Below, piece after piece: positions 1 to 6,204 of a stretch of DNA of 10,704 bases (the stretch's first letter is position 1; each line of letters begins with the position of its first letter). A program made the position numbers and the translations under genes. Source of the stretch: Candidatus Methanoperedens sp. (GTDB lineage Archaea > Halobacteriota > Methanosarcinia > Methanosarcinales > Methanoperedenaceae); contig JAPZAN010000074.1 in assembly GCA_027460605.1 (NCBI GenBank), positions 1-10,704 on the forward strand, given 5' to 3'. Below the pieces are notes generated by a model, which saw nothing but the letters and a program-made list of their open reading frames with translations, was not told where the DNA came from and did no database searches.

Positions 1-44
1 GCCTTATCAAGACCGTTCTTGACGAATTTTCTTTCAACTCCCAT
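1..44 (-). CDS. rps3: 30S ribosomal protein uS3, N-terminal fragment (cut by window edge)
   Basis: Only the first 14 codons are inside the window, reading M-G-V-E-R-K-F-V-K-N-G-L-D-K, which matches the N-terminus of archaeal uS3 (family pattern M-x-V-E-R-K-F-V). uS3 sits at the mRNA entry channel of the small subunit. The ATG at 44 lies two bases after the rpl22 stop codon and has a strong GGAGG ribosome binding site at 52-56, inside the end of rpl22, seven bases upstream. Position directly after rpl22 is the usual archaeal order. The identification rests on a short stretch plus context. Confidence 0.85.
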   Translation of the reverse strand, partial: MGVERKFVKNGLDK

Positions 45-46
45 TA

Positions 47-490
47 TTACGCCTCCAGTATCATTTCAACACTGACTGTTTCGTGGTTCTTTGGAGAAGC
101 CCTGCCCTGCGCTCGCTTAAACTGCCCCATATATGTATGGCCTTTCTTGGTTGCTATATGGGTTATTCTCATGTTCTCAGGGTCAAGCCCTTTATATGTG
201 GCGTTGCTTTCGGCATTTTTTAATACCTTGAGGAATTCCTTTGCAGCTTTCTGCGGGTACCTGCCCGTACACATCCCTTTCCTGTGGGGAATGTTTCTTG
301 TATATCTCTTATAAGGCACGGCCTGTTTAAGCTCGGACACATCCTCAAGAAAACCTCTGGCTTTATTGAGCTTCATGCCTTTTATTGCAGATGCTATCTC
401 ATGCGCATGTTTTTTTGAAATATGAAGTTCCTTGCCCAGAGCCTTTGAAGTTTTTTCGGGTTCCGGTTCGATTGAGTAATTTAATTTCAT
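47..490 (-). CDS. rpl22: 50S ribosomal protein uL22
   Basis: Archaeal uL22, a large-subunit protein that binds 23S rRNA and lines the peptide exit tunnel through its long beta hairpin. The protein is about 147 residues, normal for archaea and longer than the bacterial form. Visible family features are the N-terminal M-K-L-N-Y-S, the segment K-E-L-H-I-S-K-K-H-A near residue 22, and the basic C-terminal hairpin with K-R-A-Q-G-R-A-S-P-K-N-H near residue 130. Three in-frame starts are possible: GTG at 499 (overlapping the rps19 stop), ATG at 496 and ATG at 490. I chose 490 because archaeal homologues begin right before this N-Y-S segment and because GTGAT, part of the archaeal 16S-complementary motif, lies five bases upstream. 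It belongs to the rpl3-led operon. Confidence 0.95.
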   Translation of the reverse strand: MKLNYSIEPEPEKTSKALGKELHISKKHAHEIASAIKGMKLNKARGFLEDVSELKQAVPYKRYTRNIPHRKGMCTGRYPQKAAKEFLKVLKNAESNATYKGLDPENMRITHIATKKGHTYMGQFKRAQGRASPKNHETVSVEMILEA

Positions 491-495
491 GTACA

Positions 496-909
496 TCACT
501 TCAGCGGGATGAATTTGCTTGATCTTGTAGCTCCGATACCTGCTGCTCCATGTGAAACTTTCTTTCGTGTCAGCACGAATTCACCGAAATAATGACCAAC
601 CATTTCAGGAATAATATCAATCGGCACAAACTCTTTTCCACTATGGATGGCGATTTTCAGGCCAATCATTTCAGGCAGTACTATCATATCCCGCAAATGC
701 GTCCTGATATTCTGGTCTTTAATCCTGACTTTGTGCATCAATTTCTTATGGTCTTCCGAAAGGCCACGCTGTAATGTCCGGCGCTGTCTTGCCGGGACCA
801 GCAGCGCGAACTCGTCCTGGGTCAACTTCTTGAGGTCTTCAAGTGTTTTTCCTCTGTATGTGAATTCTCCCTTCCTTTTGGGTATTTTAGATGATTCTCT
901 TCTTGCCAT
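496..909 (-). CDS. rps19: 30S ribosomal protein uS19
   Basis: Archaeal uS19, a small-subunit head protein that contacts uS13 and the large subunit across a subunit bridge. It is 137 residues, longer than bacterial S19 (about 92) because of the archaeal N-terminal extension. Family marks are L-V-P-A-R-Q-R-R-T-L-x-R-G near residue 38, the rRNA-binding core I-x-T-H-L-R-D-M-I-V-L-P-E-M-I-G near residue 68, G-H-Y-F-G-E-F near residue 105, and the C-terminal A-T-R-S-S-K-F-I-P-L-K. The ATG at 909 follows the rpl2 stop by six bases, and GTGAT, which includes that TGA stop, serves as its likely ribosome binding site. The same nested arrangement recurs at its own 3' end. Confidence 0.97.
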   Translation of the reverse strand: MARRESSKIPKRKGEFTYRGKTLEDLKKLTQDEFALLVPARQRRTLQRGLSEDHKKLMHKVRIKDQNIRTHLRDMIVLPEMIGLKIAIHSGKEFVPIDIIPEMVGHYFGEFVLTRKKVSHGAAGIGATRSSKFIPLK

Positions 910-915
910 GTATTA

Positions 916-1626
916 TCACTTCTTTCCGGTTCTTCTTGCCGCTATCGAGCCGACTTTTCGCCCTGGTGGTGTGCCGCGGGCTACGGTCTTTGGTCTTCCC
1001 GGATGCTGCCGCCCTCCGCCTCCGAAGGGATGGTCTACCACGTTCATGGCAACGCCCCTGCTTCTGGGCCATTTGGTTGCCCGGACTTTCATCTTGTGGT
1101 ATTTCTTGCCTGCATTGATGAACGGCTTTTCGGTGCGCCCTCCGGCAGCCACAACGCCTATTGTTGCCCTGCATTTGGGATTAAGCCATTTCATCTCGCC
1201 GCTTGGCAGTTGCACCACGGTCTTGCCTACATCATGCGCCACAAGAATCCCGTACATTCCTGAAGCCCTTGCGAATTTTCCTCCATCGCCAGGCTGTGAT
1301 TCTATATTGCAGATTGGAACCCCTTCGGGGATTTCCGCAAGCACCAGGGTATTGCCCGGCTCTACGGCTGCGGATATACCGCATTGTATGGTCTGGCTGA
1401 CCTCAGTGCCTTCCGGTATAAGCATCAACCGTTCCTCGCCGTTGCTGAATGATATGCGCGCAATGGGTGCGGAGCGTGCAGTATCATGGATTATTTCAAG
1501 TACTTTTCCCGTGACAATCCCCTCTTCTACCTTTAAATGTTCAAGGTTTGCTTTGAATTTATGAGAGGGCGCTTTGTACGTCGGAGAACCTTTTCCCCTG
1601 CTCTGAGCAATAATTCTATGTCCCAT
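916..1626 (-). CDS. rpl2: 50S ribosomal protein uL2
   Basis: Archaeal uL2, needed for subunit association and for assembly of the peptidyl-transferase region. The protein is 236 residues, normal for archaea, and starts M-G-H-R-I-I-A-Q-S-R-G as in most euryarchaea. It has an OB-fold N-terminal half, an SH3-like domain with I-E-S-Q-P-G-D-G-G near residue 108, and the C-terminal rRNA-binding segment with R-G-V-A-M-N-x-V-D-H-P-F-G-G-G-G at 190-205. His199 corresponds to the conserved histidine (E. coli His229). A ribosome binding site AAGGTGAT at 1630-1637 directly abuts the ATG region and overlaps the rpl23 stop codon, so translation is likely coupled. Confidence 0.98.
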   Translation of the reverse strand: MGHRIIAQSRGKGSPTYKAPSHKFKANLEHLKVEEGIVTGKVLEIIHDTARSAPIARISFSNGEERLMLIPEGTEVSQTIQCGISAAVEPGNTLVLAEIPEGVPICNIESQPGDGGKFARASGMYGILVAHDVGKTVVQLPSGEMKWLNPKCRATIGVVAAGGRTEKPFINAGKKYHKMKVRATKWPRSRGVAMNVVDHPFGGGGRQHPGRPKTVARGTPPGRKVGSIAARRTGKK

Positions 1627-1635
1627 ATTATCACC

Positions 1636-1881
1636 TTAAAATATTCCCAACCTTGAGGCAAGTTCAGTCGCTGTGTTGGGTTCCTCAAATGTTACGATGG
1701 CTTTCTTTTTTCCTTTGGAGGTCAGCATCATATTGACGCCTGCCACCTTCACATTAAAGAGTGCCTCTATCTCTTTTTTCACTTTTGGTTTAGTATCGCT
1801 GACATCAACGATGAACTGGAGAACGTTATCCTTTTCAGCCATCAATGTAGCTTTTTCTGTCACATAAGGATGCTGGATCAT
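1636..1881 (-). CDS. rpl23: 50S ribosomal protein uL23
   Basis: uL23 binds domain III of 23S rRNA at the exit of the peptide tunnel, where it docks the signal recognition particle and other nascent-chain factors. The protein is 81 residues, the usual archaeal size, without the bacterial tunnel-reaching loop. Recognisable stretches are P-Y-V-T-E-K-A at residue 5, the central F-I-V-D-V-x-D-T-K-P-x-V-K-K-E-I-E, and V-A-G-V-N near residue 46 followed by a G-K-K-K-A-x-V-T-F strand. Its ATG overlaps the rpl4 stop by four bases (ATGA, 1878-1881), a classic sign of translational coupling. Confidence 0.97.
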   Translation of the reverse strand: MIQHPYVTEKATLMAEKDNVLQFIVDVSDTKPKVKKEIEALFNVKVAGVNMMLTSKGKKKAIVTFEEPNTATELASRLGIF

Positions 1882-2630
1882 TGCATTGCCTCCTCGAGCT
1901 TTGCTATTGCCGATTCGGTAAATATTGTCAAACGTCCCGCATGTGTTCCCGGAGCCAATAATTCTGTGTTAAGCTGATCGAAAATAACAATGTCCACTCC
2001 GGCAAGATTGCGTGCCGCTTTGGCTATTCCATTATCCTCGGCTGTCACGATCAAAATACTCTTTGTATTCTTGTATCTCCTGCCCCTGAGCTTTCCTCTT
2101 CCTGCCCTGATGGTAGTGTCTTTTGCTCTCTCTATATCGTCCCAGACCTTTGCTGCTTCCAGGAAAGATTTTACATCTTTTGTTTTGGTAAGAGCCGCAA
2201 GATTATCAACCGCGATCAAAGGTAATTGCGCAGAGAATTTGTGTCCCCTTTTCGTTACCAGTTCCAGATTACCTGTCGCTGCAAGTGCTGACCTGATAGC
2301 TTTTTTACGCTCTTTGTCATTGATTTTTTCTGTCCTGTCTTTTTCAGGTTTCGGCGGATGCGCCTCTCTTCCCTTAACTGCCTGTGGTATTCTTGCTGAT
2401 TTGCTGCCGTTCTTTAACCTGGCAACCCTTGACACGCCGCGTCCCGGTCCCCATCCTTCGGCTGAGGTTCTCAAGCCTGCGTACATATGCGGACCGTAGG
2501 GCTGCTGCCTGTTCGCCTGGGCTGCAAGCACCGCTTTCTTTATAAGATCAGGGCGGTAGGTTTCGTCAAATAACGACGATGAGATTTTCTTTGTTGTATT
2601 TCCTGATAAATCGATTATGTTGATATCCAT
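1878..2630 (-). CDS. rpl4: 50S ribosomal protein uL4
   Basis: Archaeal/eukaryotic-type uL4 (250 residues), a primary 23S rRNA-binding protein with a long basic loop that reaches into the peptide tunnel. The loop is visible at about residues 40-95 as Y-G-P-H-M-Y-A-G-L-R-T-S-A-E-G-W-G-P-G-R-G, followed by R-I-P-Q-A-V-K-G-R-E-A-H-P-P-K. The C-terminal Rossmann-like part contains G-R-G-K-L-R-G-R-R-Y near residue 178 and ends in an acidic tail. In bacteria L4 represses its own S10 operon; whether the archaeal protein does is not known to me. The ATG at 2630 lies four bases after the rpl3 TGA stop, which sits inside its GGGTGAT ribosome binding site. Confidence 0.98.
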   Translation of the reverse strand: MDINIIDLSGNTTKKISSSLFDETYRPDLIKKAVLAAQANRQQPYGPHMYAGLRTSAEGWGPGRGVSRVARLKNGSKSARIPQAVKGREAHPPKPEKDRTEKINDKERKKAIRSALAATGNLELVTKRGHKFSAQLPLIAVDNLAALTKTKDVKSFLEAAKVWDDIERAKDTTIRAGRGKLRGRRYKNTKSILIVTAEDNGIAKAARNLAGVDIVIFDQLNTELLAPGTHAGRLTIFTESAIAKLEEAMQ

Positions 2631-2634
2631 AGAA

Positions 2635-3648
2635 TCACCCTTGTTTTGACTCGAGACTTATATACGTTATCTCCGGAGTCTGCGCCAGTACTTGTTTATT
2701 CGGTCTTATTGCCGGCCGTATGCGCACAAGTCTTTTTGCCGGTCCGGGCAGGCTGCCCTTGATAATGATGTAATCGTTCCTAACAATTCCGTAATTCAAA
2801 AACCCGCCCTCGGGAGTTACTGTCTTACCATCTTTACCGATTTGCATTATCCTTTTATTGAATTCGGTTCTCTGGTGGTATCCGGTCTGTCCCAGCTGCG
2901 GAACCCTCCAGCTTACATGCGAAGGATGCCACGGTCCGAGTGTGCCTATCTCTCTAACGCTGCCCGCTCTTGAATGTTTTGATTTCTGAAGCTGTATGCC
3001 CCAGCGCTTAACCGGTCCCTGTACCCCTTTTCCTATTGTTATGCCAAGAACATCGATAATGTCGCCGTTCTTGAATACATCATTTATACTGACATTTTTG
3101 CCCAGAATGGTCTTTGCATAATCAAACCGTGCTTTCAAATCAGTACCACCGATATTGTTTTCCATGATTTCGGGTTTTTTCTTGGGGATGCCAGTTACCT
3201 TCTCAGGCAGAGTGTACATTATTACTCTTAAATCCTTGGCAACGCCGTCTTTTATAAGCTGTTCTATTTTGGCAAGTGCCGCCGGAAGGTCATGTTTCTT
3301 TGGAACCGTGATGGCACGGTTAAGTTCTTTATCAAGCTCGGTTGTCCATGCTTCGGCTATTGCGCTTGAGCCATAAGTAGTATTTTTATAAACCCGGATA
3401 GCTGCAATTTTCATTGCAGGGGCTTCCATAATGGTTACAGGTACTGAAATTTCCATCCCTGTGGTCAGGCTGTTTGGGGCGTCATCTCTCATAACCAGAT
3501 GCGTCATGCCGGCCTTGTAACCTGCAAATCCTAACAGCTTGGGCTCTTTTATCAGAGGCCACGCTCTTACACGGGGGGTTTCACTTCTTGCTCTTACTCG
3601 CGGGCTGTATGCAATTGACCCGCGCCTTGGTCTGTGGGGATGTGACAT
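2635..3648 (-). CDS. rpl3: 50S ribosomal protein uL3
   Basis: Archaeal uL3 (337 residues, normal length), an early-assembly 23S rRNA-binding protein whose extended loop approaches the peptidyl-transferase centre. It begins with the basic archaeal N-terminus M-S-H-P-H-R-P-R-R-G-S, then G-F-A-G-Y-K-A-G-M-T-H near residue 41. The core contains G-I-T-I-G-K-G-V-Q-G-P-V-K-R-W near residue 205 and the loop W-H-P-S-H-V-S-W-R-V-P-Q-x-G-Q-x-G-Y-H-x-R-T near residue 241. It is the first gene of this ribosomal operon. The ATG at 3648 has a near-perfect ribosome binding site (AAAGGAGG, 3653-3660), so the transcript has a 5' leader and is not leaderless. Confidence 0.98.
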   Translation of the reverse strand: MSHPHRPRRGSIAYSPRVRARSETPRVRAWPLIKEPKLLGFAGYKAGMTHLVMRDDAPNSLTTGMEISVPVTIMEAPAMKIAAIRVYKNTTYGSSAIAEAWTTELDKELNRAITVPKKHDLPAALAKIEQLIKDGVAKDLRVIMYTLPEKVTGIPKKKPEIMENNIGGTDLKARFDYAKTILGKNVSINDVFKNGDIIDVLGITIGKGVQGPVKRWGIQLQKSKHSRAGSVREIGTLGPWHPSHVSWRVPQLGQTGYHQRTEFNKRIMQIGKDGKTVTPEGGFLNYGIVRNDYIIIKGSLPGPAKRLVRIRPAIRPNKQVLAQTPEITYISLESKQG

Positions 3649-3652
3649 TTTT

Positions 3653-3660
3653 CCTCCTTT
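3653..3660 (-). promoter_or_regulatory. Strong ribosome binding site of rpl3
   Basis: On the minus strand the sequence AAAGGAGG precedes the rpl3 ATG by four bases. It is the longest match to the archaeal 16S rRNA tail in the operon and fixes the rpl3 start. Confidence 0.8.
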
Positions 3661-3826
3661 GACAATATGTAATACTAATACGTGGGATTTTTACTGCAAG
3701 CTGCAAACCATCGGGCCTGCAAATAGGTCATCACAAATAGATTTTGATTTACATGCATTGGCGGGCATACGATAACCGCATTGGCCCTCGCAATTCATCA
3801 AATCCGACTTTGATCGACTTCAACTT

Positions 3827-3841
3827 GCGTAATATATACGC
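3827..3841 (-). promoter_or_regulatory. Second TATA candidate inside an inverted repeat
   Basis: The minus strand reads GCGTATATATTACGC. The arms GCGTA and TACGC are perfect inverted repeats around an A/T core that could itself be a TATA box, with a start near 3810. Either this is an alternative promoter for rpl3 or, if the upstream TATA box is used, an operator or small hairpin near the transcript start. Confidence 0.3.
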
Positions 3842-3872
3842 ACCGTACTTTTCGCTTTAGACGATGAAGAAG

Positions 3873-3886
3873 TATTTAAATTCTTT
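3873..3886 (-). promoter_or_regulatory. Probable TATA/BRE promoter of the ribosomal operon
   Basis: The minus strand reads AAAGAATTTAAATA: a TATA-like box TTTAAATA (3873-3880) with a purine-rich, BRE-like AAAGAA directly upstream. It lies just past the cbiC stop codon. Transcription would start near 3850, giving rpl3 its own promoter separate from the cbi operon. A second candidate TATA box lies at 3831-3838. Confidence 0.5.
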
Positions 3887-3894
3887 GGGCAATT

Positions 3895-4515
3895 TTAGTT
3901 TTTTCCGCTGAAGGCTATCTCCATCATCTCATTCAGCACTGCAACCGCAACAGGCGTTCCTCCTCTTGTCCCCACGCAGGTGATAGAGGGCACATCCAGC
4001 GCCCTCACACGCTCCTTTGACTCGGCAGCATTCACGAATCCCACTGGTGTAGCTACAAGGAGCGCAGGTTTAAGCCCGCGCTCTATCATATCGCATACAG
4101 TCAGCGCAGCCGATGGTGCATTTCCGATTACGATTATAGCGCCGGGAAGCTCTTTTTCAAGCGCCATGAAGCCCGCGCTGGTTCTTGTTGCGCATGTCCT
4201 TTCTGCAATATCACTTCCTGCATCAAGGACGCACCTGACATCACAATTATGCCCCCTCTTTGTTATTCCCACCTGCGCCATTTTTATGTCCGTGAAAATC
4301 GTGGCGCCTTTTTTTATCGCTAAAATTCCAGCCTTTACCGGATCGTTATTAAACCTCATGAGGTCTGCAAATGCGGGGTCGCCTGTCGCCATCACGCAGC
4401 GCTGCCGTATCCTGTCCTCTGGCGTGTCGCCTTTCACAATGCTGCGAACGATTGCACGGCTTTTCTCGCTGATTTCTCTGGCTTCTCTTGTCCGTGCGCC
4501 AAAGCTAGTATTCAT
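3895..4515 (-). CDS. cbiC: Cobalt-precorrin-8 methylmutase (CbiC)
   Basis: CbiC moves the C11 methyl group to C12 to give cobyrinate, the last step in making the corrin ring. The protein is 206 residues, normal for the family. Signature stretches are T-R-T-S-A-G-F at 110-116, G-N-A-P-S-A-A at 131-137, P-V-G-F-V-N-A-A-E-S-K-E at 157-168 and T-R-G-G-T-P-V-A-V-A at 183-192. The reading frame is open upstream to a GTG at 4593, but those 26 codons are low-complexity and lie in an apparent insertion. The ATG at 4515 matches the family N-terminus and has GGAG seven bases upstream (4523-4526). At residues 39-46 it reads R-C-V-M-A-T-G-D; CobH-type enzymes have their catalytic histidine near here, so Met42 deserves an alignment check. 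It is the last gene of the cbi operon. Confidence 0.95.
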   Translation of the reverse strand: MNTSFGARTREAREISEKSRAIVRSIVKGDTPEDRIRQRCVMATGDPAFADLMRFNNDPVKAGILAIKKGATIFTDIKMAQVGITKRGHNCDVRCVLDAGSDIAERTCATRTSAGFMALEKELPGAIIVIGNAPSAALTVCDMIERGLKPALLVATPVGFVNAAESKERVRALDVPSITCVGTRGGTPVAVAVLNEMMEIAFSGKN

Positions 4516-4614
4516 ACTTCGGCTCCGAAACCCTGCGGGTTCTCGACTCCGCACACACGTATGGCTGCGCCATACGTGGATACGCACTACCACAACTATC
4601 AGTATTCATACTTC
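4507..4614 (-). repeat. 80-bp palindrome-bearing insertion flanked by 14-bp direct repeats
   Basis: The 14-bp sequence AGTATTCATACTTC occurs exactly at 4507-4520 and 4601-4614, bracketing 80 bp (4521-4600). Inside are a 10-bp stem with a three-base loop (CACGTATGGC, TGC, GCCATACGTG; 4556-4578) and a second small stem AACCC-TGC-GGGTT (4529-4541) with the same loop. Removing 80 bp plus one repeat copy joins cbiH to cbiC with an 11-base overlap. cbiH would then end at TAG after the same last residue, which strongly suggests insertion with target duplication. I do not recognise the element. Confidence 0.7.
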
Positions 4615-5360
4615 CTCTGGTAACCTCTTGGAGTAATTATCCTGTTCTCCCACAGCCTCGATTCGCTGTTCCCGATAAGCACAATCGTGCTCATATCGAT
4701 TTCATCATTGTATTCCATAATTCTACCAAGTGTTGTCGCAATAACTGTTTCTCCTTCACGCGTTGCATTTTTCACGATTCCCACAGGCGTCCCATCGTCC
4801 CTGTATTTTCGTATGGTATCTATAGCCTTTCCAAAATTCTCCCTGCGGTTCCTGCTCTTTGGATTGTAAATAGCAATCACAAAATCAGCCCGAACTGCGC
4901 TGTCAAGCCGGCGCTCTATTATCTCTTTGGGCGTCAAAAGGTCGCTCAGGCTTATAACAGCAAAATCGTTCACCAGCGGCGCCCCGAGAAGTGAAGCGGC
5001 AGCACTTATCGCTGTAACCCCCGGGATGACCTCGATGTTTATATCCCCCGTTTTCTCCGCCATCTCAAACACAAGCCCCGCCATTCCATAAATATTAGCA
5101 TCCCCGCCGCTGATTATTGAAACAACATGGTCCTTTGCAAGTTCAACCGCTTTCCTTGCGCGCGAAAGTTCGCCGCCCATCCCGCTTCGTATGATTTTTG
5201 CATTTTTTATAACCCCGGCAATCTGGTCAAGATATGTGCCGTTGCCTACAACATAATCAGATTCAAGCAGCACCGTTTCTGCTTTTTTTGTGAGGTGTTC
5301 AACTGCCCCCGGGCCTATGCCCACAATATATAACTTACCTTGCGATTGCGATGGTGACAT
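4599..5360 (-). CDS. cbiH: Cobalt-precorrin-3B C17-methyltransferase (CbiH)
   Basis: CbiH uses S-adenosylmethionine to methylate C17 and contract the macrocycle, expelling C20, the step that turns a porphyrin-like ring into a corrin. The 253 residues form a two-domain tetrapyrrole methylase: V-G-I-G-P-G at 13-18, S-G-G-D-A-N-I-Y-G at 84-92, V-I-P-G-V-T-A at 111-117, the CbiH/CobJ-specific S-D-L-L-T-P at 139-144, Y-N-P-K-S at 165-169 and T-P-R-G-Y at 243-247. There is no extra iron-sulfur extension. The ATG at 5360 overlaps the end of cbiG by 26 bases; no later in-frame ATG lies before the first glycine-rich motif. The last five bases of coding sequence before the stop lie in the upstream copy of the 14-bp repeat shared with the cbiC start. 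Confidence 0.96.
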   Translation of the reverse strand: MSPSQSQGKLYIVGIGPGAVEHLTKKAETVLLESDYVVGNGTYLDQIAGVIKNAKIIRSGMGGELSRARKAVELAKDHVVSIISGGDANIYGMAGLVFEMAEKTGDINIEVIPGVTAISAAASLLGAPLVNDFAVISLSDLLTPKEIIERRLDSAVRADFVIAIYNPKSRNRRENFGKAIDTIRKYRDDGTPVGIVKNATREGETVIATTLGRIMEYNDEIDMSTIVLIGNSESRLWENRIITPRGYQRKYEY

Positions 5361-6204
5361 TACCGTAAATCCTCTTTTTAAGTATCAGTTTTTTTTCATC
5401 AGACAATGCGAGCGCTGCGGGTTCACAAACCCCGTTCAATCCAAGCTGCTTCGCTTTGGACTTTGAGGGAGCCTTGATAGTATTGATGATTTCATGGGGA
5501 ACGAATCTGACTTCCTTTCCGAATGATAAAGCCGCATCAATGATGCCCTGCTCGTTTTCTTTAATAGCTGCAGATGCAAAGCATCTCACATCTTCTATGC
5601 CGGCATTGATTTCTGAAAGCGCGCCGGTAATCGCTTCAATAACCTCGCTTTTTTCGACTCCGCGATTGGCGCCAATCCCCACAATCAACCCGCCTCTTTT
5701 CAGCACACTGACATCGTCATCCACAAGCACAATCTTCGGGCCTTTTAATTGCAGGACTTCGACATCCGTGTCAAGTAATGCAGTATTAACTTTTTTTGTT
5801 GAATCTTTGTTGATAATCATGCACCCAAGTGTGTCAGCAATTCCCTCCACAGAATCTCTTCCCTTCACTTCTGTGGCCGTAGTTATTACTGGAGTTATAC
5901 CCATGCCTGCAAGCTTGATTGCAAGCTCATTTCCCCCATGATGTCCTCCAAGTATGGGTATTGCGAAATTCAAACCAGAATCCACAACCACAACCGCCGG
6001 GTCTTTCCATTTATCGCGTATCAGGGGTGCAATGTTCCTGACCGCTATTCCCGCTGCCATCACGGCTATTATCGAGTCGTATTCCTCAAATGCCTCCTTG
6101 AAAGCATCTTTTGAGTAAGTAATTACAGTTCCGCCTGTGAAATTCCGTAACTTTTCCGCGATATCAAGATTGCGCGAAAATGTGATGATTGCAGGTTCAT
6201 CCAT
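5335..6204 (-). CDS. cbiG: Cobalt-precorrin-5A hydrolase (CbiG)
   Basis: CbiG opens the ring-A delta-lactone of cobalt-precorrin-5A and releases the extruded two-carbon unit as acetaldehyde, a step specific to the anaerobic cobalamin route. The protein has 289 residues. The N-terminal domain shows A-A-G-I-A-V-R-N-I-A-P-L-I-R-D-K at 50-65, D-P-A-V-V-V-V-D at 68-75 and G-G-H-H-G-G-N-E-L-A at 86-95. A middle part has T-T-A-T-E-V-K-G-R-D-S at 108-118, and the C-terminal domain has V-G-I-G-A-N-R-G-V at 175-183 and G-V-C-E-P-A-A-L at 258-265. The frame is open 13 codons further upstream, but the ATG at 6204 gives the usual N-terminus, overlaps the previous stop by eight bases (ATGGATGA) and has AGAGGT nine bases upstream. 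Confidence 0.96.
   Translation of the reverse strand: MDEPAIITFSRNLDIAEKLRNFTGGTVITYSKDAFKEAFEEYDSIIAVMAAGIAVRNIAPLIRDKWKDPAVVVVDSGLNFAIPILGGHHGGNELAIKLAGMGITPVITTATEVKGRDSVEGIADTLGCMIINKDSTKKVNTALLDTDVEVLQLKGPKIVLVDDDVSVLKRGGLIVGIGANRGVEKSEVIEAITGALSEINAGIEDVRCFASAAIKENEQGIIDAALSFGKEVRFVPHEIINTIKAPSKSKAKQLGLNGVCEPAALALSDEKKLILKKRIYGNVTIAIAR

Larger units (their letters stand above)
3649..3872 (-). promoter_or_regulatory. Leader region of the rpl3 ribosomal operon
   Basis: There is no credible gene between rpl3 and cbiC. The minus strand after the best TATA box gives a leader of about 200 nt (about 160 if the second TATA box is used), long for archaea. It holds a hairpin (ATCAAA, six-base loop, TTTGAT; 3797-3814), an 8-bp direct repeat GCATTGGC at 3755-3762 and 3778-3785, and three copies of TTGCAG (minus-strand reading) at 3694-3699, 3701-3706 and 3717-3722. 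Such structure could serve autoregulation by a ribosomal protein, but that is inference. Confidence 0.45.

Noticed and set aside
647..1564. Long plus-strand open frame (305 codons) opposite rps19 and rpl2
   Set aside because: It is antisense to two certain ribosomal genes, and its protein has no recognisable motif; the openness follows from the codon composition of the genes on the other strand.
1990..2499. 169-codon plus-strand frame opposite rpl4
   Set aside because: It is antisense to a certain gene and its hydrophobic composition is typical of shadow translation.
4534..4578. tRNA-like T-arm (GGGTTCTCGACTCC) near cbiC
   Set aside because: The T-arm consensus is broken by extra bases, and no acceptor, D or anticodon arms can be built around it.
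4516..4593. N-terminal extension of CbiC from a GTG at 4593
   Set aside because: The extra 26 residues are encoded by the palindromic insertion, have no family match, and the ATG at 4515 has a better ribosome binding site and the normal CbiC start.
3980..4636. 218-codon plus-strand frame opposite cbiC
   Set aside because: It is a mirror of the cbiC codon pattern with low-complexity Ser/Ala/Ile-rich translation and no ribosome binding site or family signal.
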